Of a DNA stretch of 32,441 nucleotides, positions 16,427 to 23,964 are shown piece after piece. Origin of the DNA: Porphyromonas levii DSM 23370. GTDB taxonomy: Bacteria > Bacteroidota > Bacteroidia > Bacteroidales > Porphyromonadaceae. The position numbers were made by a program, and so were the translations under genes. The notes below the pieces were generated by a model. The model was not told where the DNA came from. It did no database searches and saw only the letters and a program-made list of their open reading frames with translations. The stretch is from NCBI RefSeq assembly GCF_000379925.1, contig NZ_KB904216.1:1-32441 (forward strand), given 5' to 3'. Numbering within the stretch: position 1 is the stretch's first letter; each line of letters opens with the position of its first letter.

Positions 16427-17044
16427 TTATCTTAAATCTATAACTGATACACCTGGTAATTTGTTTGCATCGTAGCTAAAGAAGCCTTTGCGCTTCATGG
16501 CATCGGTAGTTCCCTTTACGAACTTAGTGACTTTGAGGTGGACGGGGAAGGTCATGCCCCTCTGCTTTAGAGTAAGTGTCTGAGGTTCTCCATCCTTGTG
16601 GACTACTAGGGTGAGCCACTCTATCTCCTCGCCCTTTGGGGTCTTGGGGACAGCTTTTATCGTGGTTAGTGCTCCGGACTGGCTCTGGGTAAGGGTAAAG
16701 GTCTTACTGGAGATACGCTCGAGGTTCAGGAGCGGGTTTAGCTCTTGTAGATCTTCCTGCACTGGATGTGAGAGGTTGACCTCTCTATTCTGTGCGATAT
16801 ACACCCAGAGATTGCCATCTTGGTGCCACGCCTTTAGCTCTTGGCTCTCGAGATAAAAGGCTTTGCCAAGCGCATAGTAGCTGCCTGTGCTAGAGTCGTC
16901 ACCGATAGTGAGTTGATAGTCTATCTGTAGTCCCTTAGTGGCATTGAGGTGGGCTTTTGCTTTGTTGAGCATAGTTTCCTGTGCCTGTAGTGGTAATACG
17001 ACTAAGGCGAGGGCTATCAGCGAGAAGTATTTGCACTGTTTCAT
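16427..17044 (-). CDS. lolA: LolA-like outer membrane lipoprotein carrier
   Basis: The 205-residue periplasmic protein is predicted to ferry lipoproteins across the periplasm. It has a signal peptide (MKQCKYFSLI to LQAQ, about 1-22). The mature sequence has the LolA-like half-barrel pattern: LNATKGLQIDYQLTIG, then SGSYYALGKAFYLES, then LWVYIAQNREV. It lies 6 bp after ftsK, and this ftsK-lolA linkage is common in Bacteroidota, supporting the call. Sequence similarity of LolA proteins is low, so the assignment rests on length, signal peptide, pattern and context. A generic DUF4292/LolA-fold protein cannot be ruled out. Confidence 0.78.
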   Translation of the reverse strand: MKQCKYFSLIALALVVLPLQAQETMLNKAKAHLNATKGLQIDYQLTIGDDSSTGSYYALGKAFYLESQELKAWHQDGNLWVYIAQNREVNLSHPVQEDLQELNPLLNLERISSKTFTLTQSQSGALTTIKAVPKTPKGEEIEWLTLVVHKDGEPQTLTLKQRGMTFPVHLKVTKFVKGTTDAMKRKGFFSYDANKLPGVSVIDLR

Positions 17045-17050
17045 ACGTCG

Positions 17051-19609
17051 TCAATTGTTTGGGTAGAGTATATTATCTAGCTGCTCTACCGTTGTTACCA
17101 ATAGTTCTCTCGGCTTATTGCCGTCGGCTGGGCCAATGATGCCTGCATACTCTAGCTGTACCATAAGCCGAGATGCGCGGTTGTACCCTACTCCGAATAT
17201 CTGTTGGATGTAACTGGCGGCCGGACGTTTATCCGCTACGACACGTCTTGCTACTGACTCGAAGAGCTCGTCTCGGTCATTAGGGTCTAGCTCCCCTGTA
17301 GCTAATCCCGCACCAGCACTCCCTTCTGGTAGCACTTCTGGTAGTGGATAAGCCTCTGGGAAGCCCCTCTGTTCGCTGATGAAACGGACAAGGTCATTTA
17401 CTTCTGGGGTATCTACAAAGGCGGACTGCACACGGGTGAGATCGTTACCCGTAGTGAAGAGACAGTCGCCCCTACCTATGAGGCGATTGGCACCCTGTGC
17501 ATCGAGGATTATCTTGGAGTCGATACCAGAGGATACTTTGAATGCCAAGCGACCTGGGAAGTTGGCCTTAATCGCACCAGTGATAATAGACGCCATAGGT
17601 CTTTGTGTTGCGATAATAGCATGGATACCTACCGCGCGAGCCTTCTGAGCTAGTCTAGTGATAGGCGCTTCTATCTCTTTGCCACCTGTGAGCATGAGGT
17701 CGCCATACTCATCAATGATGAGCACGATATAGGGGAGGTACTTGTGCCCTTTCTCGGGATTAAGACGGCGCTGCTTAAACATCTGATTGTACTCCTTAAT
17801 ATTGCGCACATGCGCTTTGGAGAGTAGCTCGTAGCGGTCGTCCATCTCCACACAAAGCGATTCTAGAGTGCCTTGTACGCGTTTGGGCTCGGTGATTATC
17901 ACTTGCTCCTCACCGGGAAGTTTCGCCATGTAGTGCTTTTCTATAAGACTATAGAGGCTAAACTCTACCATCTTGGGGTCGATCATCACAAACTTGAGTT
18001 CGGCAGGATGAAGTTTGTAGAGTAGTGAAGTAATAATGGCGTTGAGCCCAACAGACTTACCCTGACCAGTGGCACCAGCAACAAGGAGGTGGGGTGTCTT
18101 GGCAAGGTCGAAGACGAATACGTCGTTGGTGATTGTGCGCCCTAGCGCTACTGGTAGCGCTGCTGTGCTCTCTGAGAACTTCTTGGAGAGAATTACTGAC
18201 CGCATGCTTACAATCTGAGGATTCTTATTGGGGACCTCCATACCTATGGTTCCCTTGCCAGGTATAGGTGCTATGATACGAATGCCCATAGCGGAAAGGC
18301 TCATAGAGATATTATCCTCGAGACTACGGATGCGCGAAATGAGGATCCCCTCCTCTGGCACTACCTCGTAGAGGGTAATTGCTGGACCAACAGTGGCATT
18401 TATGGACTTGATACCGATTCTAAAGCTCTCTAGAGTGCTGGTGATGAGTCGCTTATTTTCTTCTATCTCTTCTATATCAATCCCGTCTGTCTGTTGGTCG
18501 TACTTCTTGAGTAGATCAGCGTGGGGCATCTCGAATCTTGAGAGTTCGAGGCGAGGGTCGTACTCGCCCTGCTCTTCTACAAGCTGCTGTGCTCTTAGCT
18601 CAGCTGTGGTTACTTCATCATCCATATTCCGGTTGTCTGTAACCTGAATATCGATGCCATCGGTTGTCCCTTCGACCATGGTGACTGGTCTAGTCGGACG
18701 AACTACTATTGGTTCTACTGGGGCTACCTTCTCTTCGTTGAGCGTGATTACTGGCGTGGTAGGCGCTGCCGGTTCGTCGAATAGCTCTTCCTCCTCGCTG
18801 TGTGGCACTAGGAGTAGTTCGTCATCATCTGCACTCCCTGTCTCTTTATTTCTAAACCACTTCTTGAAATTCAGCCACGCCCTATTGGGTCGCTTAGCTT
18901 GTGGTTCGGCGCCCTGCTCTATACCATCTCGCTTGTGCTGTGCCCAGTTGTTGTACTTACGGCGAATGCTCTTAAAGAATAGGAAGAGCGTAAGGAATAG
19001 CACGAGGATAATCAGTAGCCATGTGCCAAATAGCCCTATGCGCATGTATAGCCATTGGTAGATGGTCTCACCTAGGATGCCTCCTGGGTAGAAGAAGAAC
19101 CAACCAGCAATACCTCTGAAGATTGCGGCAGAGAAGAGGGATAGCCAAAAGGTGGCTATAGCAGAGAAGATAATAATCTTAGGGTAATTGACTCTGGCTG
19201 TTCCGAGTAGCCCTACCCCTACCCCTATCAGCATTGCGATGATAGAGAGGATGCCAAAGCCTACCCACTCATTGACCATCTGGTGCATGAGCCCCATGCC
19301 TACTACGCCATTCCCGCCCTCCATAGCTTCGGACTGCGCCTCGATAGAAGTAAGGTTCTGATCCAGCAAGATACTCTGGTCTGCTGCGCCATTAAGCAAA
19401 TAGCTGAAGAAAGCGTAGAGCATGAAGATAGCAAACCCCATGAAGAGGGCGCCGATAGTTACTGGAACCATCCGCTCTTTACCGAATAAACCACGAAAGA
19501 ATCTACTTGTCCGCTCTTTGATAGAGCCTCCCACAGCAACAGGCTGCCCTGAGGAGCGCCCCCGCCTATTCTCTATTGGCTTAGTGCGCCCTTTATTCAC
19601 CTTGCTCAT
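17051..19609 (-). CDS. ftsK: FtsK/SpoIIIE-type DNA translocase
   Basis: The 852-residue septal ATPase pumps DNA during chromosome segregation at cell division. The N-terminus has four membrane segments (about 48-72, 115-137, 145-168 and 190-213). A variable acidic linker follows (about 220-360). The motor has a Walker A AGATGQGKS (511-519), a Walker B IVLIIDEYGDLM (628-639) and the IIATQRPMASIITG region. A C-terminal winged-helix gamma domain (about 785-850, with SYIQQIFGVGYNRASRLMVQLE) reads orientation sequences. The start has a consensus promoter about 28 nt upstream. The gene is followed after 6 bp by lolA. All expected parts are present. Confidence 0.97.
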   Translation of the reverse strand: MSKVNKGRTKPIENRRGRSSGQPVAVGGSIKERTSRFFRGLFGKERMVPVTIGALFMGFAIFMLYAFFSYLLNGAADQSILLDQNLTSIEAQSEAMEGGNGVVGMGLMHQMVNEWVGFGILSIIAMLIGVGVGLLGTARVNYPKIIIFSAIATFWLSLFSAAIFRGIAGWFFFYPGGILGETIYQWLYMRIGLFGTWLLIILVLFLTLFLFFKSIRRKYNNWAQHKRDGIEQGAEPQAKRPNRAWLNFKKWFRNKETGSADDDELLLVPHSEEEELFDEPAAPTTPVITLNEEKVAPVEPIVVRPTRPVTMVEGTTDGIDIQVTDNRNMDDEVTTAELRAQQLVEEQGEYDPRLELSRFEMPHADLLKKYDQQTDGIDIEEIEENKRLITSTLESFRIGIKSINATVGPAITLYEVVPEEGILISRIRSLEDNISMSLSAMGIRIIAPIPGKGTIGMEVPNKNPQIVSMRSVILSKKFSESTAALPVALGRTITNDVFVFDLAKTPHLLVAGATGQGKSVGLNAIITSLLYKLHPAELKFVMIDPKMVEFSLYSLIEKHYMAKLPGEEQVIITEPKRVQGTLESLCVEMDDRYELLSKAHVRNIKEYNQMFKQRRLNPEKGHKYLPYIVLIIDEYGDLMLTGGKEIEAPITRLAQKARAVGIHAIIATQRPMASIITGAIKANFPGRLAFKVSSGIDSKIILDAQGANRLIGRGDCLFTTGNDLTRVQSAFVDTPEVNDLVRFISEQRGFPEAYPLPEVLPEGSAGAGLATGELDPNDRDELFESVARRVVADKRPAASYIQQIFGVGYNRASRLMVQLEYAGIIGPADGNKPRELLVTTVEQLDNILYPNN

Positions 19610-19636
19610 ACTTCTCCATTTAATATATTATCCCTG

Positions 19637-19644
19637 CAAACTTA
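19637..19644 (-). promoter_or_regulatory. ftsK operon -7 box
   Basis: The - strand reads TAAGTTTG followed by CAGGG, a TAnnTTTG match that leaves a short leader of about 20-25 nt before the ATG at 19609. The same TAAGTTTGCAGG string precedes ssb at 25808-25815. Confidence 0.5.
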
Positions 19645-19710
19645 CCAAAAAATGATGACTGCTTTGCCCTCGTGTGCCATGGTCTAGGGAGTGTGATATG
19701 AATACAATAA

Positions 19711-19754
19711 GAGACGGCTACGCAGGGCTCCCTAAGGGGGTGCATAGCCGTCTC
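19711..19754 (-). terminator. Terminator of the 2-oxoacid oxidoreductase operon
   Basis: GAGACGGCTA and TAGCCGTCTC form a perfect 10-bp stem 45 bp past the last gene of the operon. The - strand continues TTATTGTATTC, so the T tract is weak. It also separates this operon from ftsK. Confidence 0.6.
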
Positions 19755-19799
19755 CTGTTCTTAATAATAACGCACTTTAGGGTGCCGTTATCACTTCGC

Positions 19800-20357
19800 T
19801 TACTTCGCTACACGCTCGTGCTGGATAATCTCCATACCACGCTGTACAGCCTCCATATTAAGCGGTATCAACTTGTGGTGACGCTCAGGAAGGGTCTTCT
19901 TGAGACCTGCCTCTACGAATGAAGTATCAATCATTGGAGCCACCTTGAGGAGACCTCCAAGTACGATCATATTGAATACCTTAGTATTGTTCATCTTCAC
20001 GCTCTCGTCAACAGCATCCACACGGTACACGTTGATATCGTCGCGCTCTGGCACATGGCTTACACCGTTGCTATCGTAAATAAGGATCCCACCCTTCTTT
20101 ACCATTGGCATAAACTTGTCCATTGATGGTTGGTTGAGCACAATAGCAACATCGTACTCATTAAGGATTGGCGAACTGATCTGGTTGTCGCTGATGATTA
20201 CAGTTACATTAGCTGTACCACCGCGCTGCTCTGGACCGTATGAAGGCATCCAACTTACCTCCTTGCCACCCATAAGTCCTGAGTAGGCTAGGATCTTACC
20301 CATAGAGAGCACTCCCTGTCCACCAAAACCTGAAATAACTATTTCGTAACTTTTCAT
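19800..20357 (-). CDS. 2-oxoacid:ferredoxin oxidoreductase, gamma subunit
   Basis: The 185-residue protein carries the gamma-domain hallmark GFGGQGVLSMGKILAYSG near its N-terminus, SYGPEQRGGTANV and YDVAIVLNQPSMDKF. The gamma subunit is part of the thiamine-diphosphate and iron-sulfur enzyme that oxidatively decarboxylates 2-oxoacids to acyl-CoA and reduces ferredoxin. It is the last gene of the operon, 27 bp after the beta subunit, and is followed by a hairpin. The order ferredoxin, alpha, (small membrane protein), beta, gamma matches Vor/Kor-type complexes; the exact substrate (branched-chain 2-oxoacid or 2-oxoglutarate) cannot be fixed from sequence alone. Confidence 0.92.
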   Translation of the reverse strand: MKSYEIVISGFGGQGVLSMGKILAYSGLMGGKEVSWMPSYGPEQRGGTANVTVIISDNQISSPILNEYDVAIVLNQPSMDKFMPMVKKGGILIYDSNGVSHVPERDDINVYRVDAVDESVKMNNTKVFNMIVLGGLLKVAPMIDTSFVEAGLKKTLPERHHKLIPLNMEAVQRGMEIIQHERVAK

Positions 20358-20384
20358 AATAATGATTACTCAATTTGTAGGTGA

Positions 20385-21182
20385 TTAGATATCCTTTAGG
20401 TCTCCAAGAGGATAAGCTGGGTGCATATTCTCTTCCATCCACTTATTAGAAGCCTCAGGAGTCTTCTTCCATCCGCTATTGCAGGTAGATACTATCTCTA
20501 TGATAGAGGTCCCCTTGCGAGCCATTGAATTGTCAAAGCCCTTGCGGATTGCCTTCTTAGCCTTACGGATGTTAGCTGGGTTCTGTACACTCTGACGAGT
20601 CAGGTAGCATACGCCAGGAAGCTCCTTAAGGAGATTGGTAATGTTCAGTGGGTAACCATTGAGCTCAATATTACGACCATTAGGGCAGGTAGTAGTAGGC
20701 ATGCCTACAAGGGTAGTAGGTGCCATCTGACCACCAGTCATACCGTAGATACCGTTATTGATAAAGATAATAGTGATATTCTCACCACGGTTAGCTGCAT
20801 GAATAGTCTCAGCAGTACCGATAGCAGCGAGGTCACCGTCGCCCTGATAGGTAAATACTAGGTTGTCTGGAGCTAGTCGCTTTACAGCGGTTGCCAAGGC
20901 AGGTGCTCTACCGTGAGCAGCCTCTTGCCAATCGATATCGATATAGTTGTAAGCGAATACACCACAACCTACAGGTGCGATACCTGTGGTGCGATCCTTC
21001 ATGCCCATCTCCTCCACAATCTCAGCGATGAGCTTGTGAACGACACCGTGGCTACAGCCAGGGCAGTAGTGCATCACCGCATCGGTGAGCAGCTTTGGTC
21101 TCTCGTATACTAAGTTCTCAGGCTTGATCAACTGTGATACATCAGCAGTGGTCTCGCCCATGATTTGTTGCTTTTTATCCAT
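20385..21182 (-). CDS. 2-oxoacid:ferredoxin oxidoreductase, beta (thiamine diphosphate) subunit
   Basis: The 265-residue subunit binds thiamine diphosphate. Seen are YCPGCSHGVVHKLIAE (about 38-53, including the Cys pair), GIAPVGCGVFAYNY and the TPP motif GDGDLAAIGTAE, followed by FINNGIYGMTGGQMAPTT. Length fits the separate beta subunits of Kor/Vor-type enzymes. It lies 20 bp after the small membrane-protein gene and 27 bp before the gamma subunit. Codon use is orderly, consistent with strong expression of a central amino-acid fermentation enzyme. Confidence 0.94.
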   Translation of the reverse strand: MDKKQQIMGETTADVSQLIKPENLVYERPKLLTDAVMHYCPGCSHGVVHKLIAEIVEEMGMKDRTTGIAPVGCGVFAYNYIDIDWQEAAHGRAPALATAVKRLAPDNLVFTYQGDGDLAAIGTAETIHAANRGENITIIFINNGIYGMTGGQMAPTTLVGMPTTTCPNGRNIELNGYPLNITNLLKELPGVCYLTRQSVQNPANIRKAKKAIRKGFDNSMARKGTSIIEIVSTCNSGWKKTPEASNKWMEENMHPAYPLGDLKDI

Positions 21183-21202
21183 GGTTATTCATCTATTTTT
21201 GG

Positions 21203-21415
21203 TCAAATATCTAGTTCGGAAGCTTTCTTCTGGCGTCTCTTGCGGTTGGATACCCATCTCCAAATGTATTGGAATAGCCTTACGGCTACAGCAATACCGC
21301 CAAGACGGTAAAACCAAGTGCGATCTTCCACTACAAAGAATAGCACAATCGAAGCTACCGCCAGTAGCATAAATACTACGGTGAGTAGTTGGTCTAAGCT
21401 ATTATTGTTTCGCAT
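21203..21415 (-). CDS. Small membrane protein inside the oxidoreductase operon
   Basis: The 70-residue protein has one clear hydrophobic helix (LLTVVFMLLAVASIVLFFVV, about 10-29), a second shorter hydrophobic stretch (LGGIAVAVRLFQYIW) and a strongly basic tail (RWVSNRKRRQKKASE). It is spaced 22 bp after the alpha-subunit gene and 20 bp before the beta-subunit gene, so it is translated within the operon. I recognise no family. Its position between two core subunits suggests either a membrane anchor for the otherwise cytoplasmic complex or a bystander kept by gene order. Confidence 0.78.
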   Translation of the reverse strand: MRNNNSLDQLLTVVFMLLAVASIVLFFVVEDRTWFYRLGGIAVAVRLFQYIWRWVSNRKRRQKKASELDI

Positions 21416-21437
21416 ACGCCACAGCCTCCTTCTCTAT

Positions 21438-22517
21438 TTACCAGCCGAAGCTCTTTGCCATAGCGTCCTTGATCTCGCCTGGAGCAAAGATCATACCACC
21501 CATACGTCCGTAGTGGTATACAGGCACCTTGCCATCTACAGCTAGGCGTACATCCTCTACCATCTGTCCAGCGTTGAGCTCGACACTGATAAAGCCCTTA
21601 GCCTGCTTAGCTAGCTCAGCGATACGCTTGGTTGGGAAAGGCCATAGGGTGATTGGGCGGATGAGACCTACCTTCTTACCCTCAGCACGACAAAGCTCTA
21701 CCACCTTGGAAGCAATACGGCTACTAGAGCCAAATGCTACAATGATATACTCTGAATCCTCTGTCTGGAACTCCTCATAGCGTACCTCGTTCTCCTCCAT
21801 CTCCTTGTACTTAGCCTGGAAGCGATGGTTGTTCTCCTCCATCACCTGAGACTGAAGCTCTAGAGAAGTGATGATAGCTCTGTGGTCACCATCGTGACCA
21901 ATAGCTGCCCATGGATACTTAGCACGAATCTCATCGTCTGTCAGACGTGCTTTTTGCTCTGGGAGCTCTACCTTCTCCATCATCTGACCGATAACACCAT
22001 CGGAGAGAATCATTACAGGGTTGCGGTACTTGAAGGCAAGGTCGAAACCGATACCTACAAAGTCTGCCATCTCCTGTACTGAGTTAGGAGCAAGGACTAG
22101 GAAGTGATAGTCTCCGTGACCACCACCCTTTACAGCCTGGAAGTAGTCTCCCTGGCTAGGCTGGATAGTACCGAGACCAGGACCTCCGCGCATTACGTTG
22201 GCTACTACGCAAGGAAGCTCAGCGCCGGCTAGGTAGCTAGCACCCTCCTGCATAAGCGACCAGCCAGGGCTTGAGGTCGTAGTCATTACTTTCTTACCGA
22301 TACCTGCACCACCATATACCATGTTGATAGATGCGGTCTCACTCTCAGCTTGAAGTACTACCATACCGGTAGTCTTCCAAGGCTCCTCCTCCATAAAACA
22401 CTCTAGCACCTCGCTCTGAGGAGTGATAGGGTAGCCAAAGTAGCCGTCCGCACCAGCACGGATGGCACCATGTGCAAGGGCTTCGTTGCCCTTCATCAGT
22501 TTTACTTCCTTTTTCAT
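21438..22517 (-). CDS. vorB: 2-oxoacid:ferredoxin oxidoreductase, alpha subunit (VorB-type)
   Basis: The 359-residue subunit begins with KLMKGNEALAHGAIRAG and the family signature GYFGYPITPQSE (about 27-36). It continues with VVLQAESETASINMVYGGAG, TTTSSPGWSLMQEG and MRGGPGLGTIQPSQGDYFQ. These match VorB, annotated as the 3-methyl-2-oxobutanoate dehydrogenase subunit in Bacteroidota. The C-terminal domain (YIIVAFGSSSRIA, VGLIRPITLWPFP) is complete. The gene lies 24 bp after the ferredoxin gene. Substrate specificity is inferred from the VorB-like pattern; 2-oxoglutarate is an alternative. Confidence 0.92.
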   Translation of the reverse strand: MKKEVKLMKGNEALAHGAIRAGADGYFGYPITPQSEVLECFMEEEPWKTTGMVVLQAESETASINMVYGGAGIGKKVMTTTSSPGWSLMQEGASYLAGAELPCVVANVMRGGPGLGTIQPSQGDYFQAVKGGGHGDYHFLVLAPNSVQEMADFVGIGFDLAFKYRNPVMILSDGVIGQMMEKVELPEQKARLTDDEIRAKYPWAAIGHDGDHRAIITSLELQSQVMEENNHRFQAKYKEMEENEVRYEEFQTEDSEYIIVAFGSSSRIASKVVELCRAEGKKVGLIRPITLWPFPTKRIAELAKQAKGFISVELNAGQMVEDVRLAVDGKVPVYHYGRMGGMIFAPGEIKDAMAKSFGW

Positions 22518-22541
22518 ATCCTTTTTATTAGGTTGTTTTCT

Positions 22542-22772
22542 TTACTTCTTAGCCCTGTATACGGTGATACAACCATCTGGGCATACCAAGCCGCAATTAC
22601 CGCAGCCTATACAGGTGTCGGGGGTTGCCATGTAAGAAAAATGATACCCCTTGTCGTTGATCTCGGTGGGGTGCATTGCCAAAGTACCAGTTGGACAAGC
22701 TACGGCGCATAGATTACATCCCTTGCAGCGTACCTGATCCACTACTACCGTGCCTTTAACTGTAGTTGTCAT
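22542..22772 (-). CDS. Two-[4Fe-4S] ferredoxin subunit of the oxidoreductase
   Basis: The 76-residue protein carries two cluster-binding motifs: CKGCNLCAVACP (about 17-28) and CIGCGNCGLVCP (about 54-65). It begins the operon and is the electron-accepting subunit of the complex, passing electrons to free ferredoxin. Length and spacing fit the delta subunit of Vor/Por-type enzymes. The ATG at 22772 is preceded by a leader of about 75 nt with a promoter-like box and a hairpin. Confidence 0.94.
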   Translation of the reverse strand: MTTTVKGTVVVDQVRCKGCNLCAVACPTGTLAMHPTEINDKGYHFSYMATPDTCIGCGNCGLVCPDGCITVYRAKK

Positions 22773-22822
22773 GTGGTTTCAGTTTATGGGTTAAACTTCT
22801 AATATATCTCTCGTCACAAATC

Positions 22823-22845
22823 AGCAGGACTAAGATAGTTCTGCT
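22823..22845 (-). promoter_or_regulatory. Hairpin in the oxidoreductase operon leader
   Basis: The arms AGCAGGACTA and TAGTTCTGCT form a 10-bp stem (one G-T pair) with a 3-nt loop, just downstream of the -7 box and about 50 nt before the first start codon. It could protect the 5' end of the mRNA or act as an operator. No role is proven. Confidence 0.4.
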
Positions 22846-22854
22846 CTTCAGCCC

Positions 22855-22862
22855 CAAAGATA
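22855..22862 (-). promoter_or_regulatory. -7 box of the 2-oxoacid oxidoreductase operon
   Basis: The - strand reads TATCTTTG, an exact TAnnTTTG match about 83 nt before the ferredoxin ATG. No obvious -33 element at ideal spacing. Confidence 0.5.
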
Positions 22863-23180
22863 CACAAAATATCTATAACTAGTAGCTAATATTCTGCCAC
22901 CTAATTTCTAATTGTAAAATTGGAGTAGTGAAATAGGGTGAGATATGATGAGTTTTATCATAATGTCTACAAGAGAAAATAAGGTTTGTAGCAATTTTAT
23001 ATAGGCAGCACACTGACCCACCTTTAGTCTCCCCCATTACGGTGGGAAGGGAGGGAACTACGCAAATGTGTGTGCTCTATTATTTTTTTTGTGCTAATGG
23101 GCACTACCCCGTTGGGGATCAATTCATTCATACCTGTTGACTACGTTTCCCTTGATTGTGATAGCTAAAGCGTTCTCCGT

Positions 23181-23209
23181 GGCTCGCCTAAGTAGAGAAA
23201 TTTATTCCT
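23181..23209 (+). repeat. Dispersed GGCTCGCC-headed element, copy B
   Basis: Starts GGCTCGCCTAAGTAG and ends AAATTTATTCCT. It matches copy A (244-272, - strand) at 26 of 29 positions and leads straight into the palindrome array. AGCG lies 8 nt upstream, as in the copy at the window end. Confidence 0.75.
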
Positions 23210-23309
23210 AGGAATAAATAAAATTATTCCTAGGAATAAATAAAATTATTCCTAGAGATAAATATATTTATTTGTACAGAAAAATAAATTTATTCCTAGG
23301 AATAAATTT
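23200..23309. repeat. Array of five phased 22-bp palindromic units
   Basis: Units centred at 23209.5, 23231.5, 23253.5, 23275.5 and 23297.5 are exactly 22 bp apart. Units 1, 2 and 5 contain the perfect palindrome TTATTCCTAGGAATAA. It extends to 20 bp in unit 1 (23200-23219) and 24 bp in unit 5 (23286-23309). Unit 3 is imperfect (CCTAGAGA) and unit 4 has TGTACA at the centre instead of CCTAGG. There are no unique spacers, so it is not a CRISPR array. Confidence 0.85.
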
Positions 23310-23433
23310 GGCTGGTTTGGCAGTTTGCAACAACGACGAACGATAGGAGTATCGGAGTGTCTCTATTCCAGCAACTTAGGTGGGGTAGGGGGTATTAATC
23401 TAGAAGGGCATTTGCCCTAAGAAAAGTCTCTGT

Positions 23434-23964
23434 CTATACCTCCTCTATTTTGAGCTTCCCTACCACAATATTGTGGGCGATGAGTGCGCCTTGCCATTCT
23501 ATCCACTCTATGAGTTGGTATTCCGTTTTCCCATCGTCTAGGTGAACCGCAAACTTATCCACGCCCTCGAATATAATCTGATTGACTCCCTTGGAAAGGT
23601 CTTTGGAGAATGCTTTGTAGAGAGCTTCTTTGGCAGTCCATAGGTGAAGAGGGCTCAAACCATCCCTTATTAGGAGCTTGCGTTCGGTCTCAGTACTATA
23701 GCGCTCCAAGGTACGCTCTGCTTGTAGTGCCTTCTCCTCTATATCTATGCCTGCAGGAATACCAAAAGGCACTATAAGGGCTGTGAGCCAGTGGTGGGAG
23801 TGCGAGATAGAGACTGCTAAGAATGGCGAGCGGTCGAGCAATGGTTTTCCAGAGCTATCGTGGATTAGCGCACCGCCAAAGAGGCGTTGCTCTGCCTTCT
23901 CTTCGGCTGCCCGTCTTGTTACTCCCTTCCCAAGCTGTGTTATAAGTAGCGTATAGGCTTTCAC
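23434..23964 (-). CDS. 4'-phosphopantetheinyl transferase (Sfp-type)
   Basis: The 176-residue enzyme transfers phosphopantetheine from CoA to a carrier-protein serine. The two family motifs are present: GIDIE (72-76, magnesium binding) and WTAKEALYK (109-117). FLAVSISHSHHW matches the substrate-binding SxSH region. The length is short for Sfp proteins, closer to a compact single-operon form, but no motif is missing. Translation appears to start at a GTG (23964-23962) that overlaps the gldE stop by 4 bp (GTGA), showing coupling. It may modify the acyl carrier protein or another carrier; the target is not shown. Confidence 0.88.
   Translation of the reverse strand: MKAYTLLITQLGKGVTRRAAEEKAEQRLFGGALIHDSSGKPLLDRSPFLAVSISHSHHWLTALIVPFGIPAGIDIEEKALQAERTLERYSTETERKLLIRDGLSPLHLWTAKEALYKAFSKDLSKGVNQIIFEGVDKFAVHLDDGKTEYQLIEWIEWQGALIAHNIVVGKLKIEEV

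Larger units (their letters stand above)
22863..23433. other. Gene-free region carrying a palindrome array
   Basis: No frame here looks like a protein on either strand. The region holds the GGCTCGCC-headed element (23181-23209) and the palindrome array (23200-23309), which overlap. The rest (22863-23180) is AT-rich with only short, weak inverted repeats, for example around 23017-23060 and 23105-23120. I saw no tRNA or known riboswitch. Confidence 0.5.

Noticed and set aside
23017-23060. GC-rich hairpin candidate in the gene-free region
   Set aside because: Only short, imperfect pairing can be drawn and there is no upstream gene on that strand to end, so it is not called a terminator.
23200-23309. 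Possible CRISPR array
   Set aside because: The 22-bp units repeat back to back as palindromes with no unique spacers, and no cas gene is nearby.
23434-23964. Truncated phosphopantetheinyl transferase pseudogene
   Set aside because: The gene is short for the family, but both motifs are intact and it is translationally coupled to gldE, so it is treated as functional.
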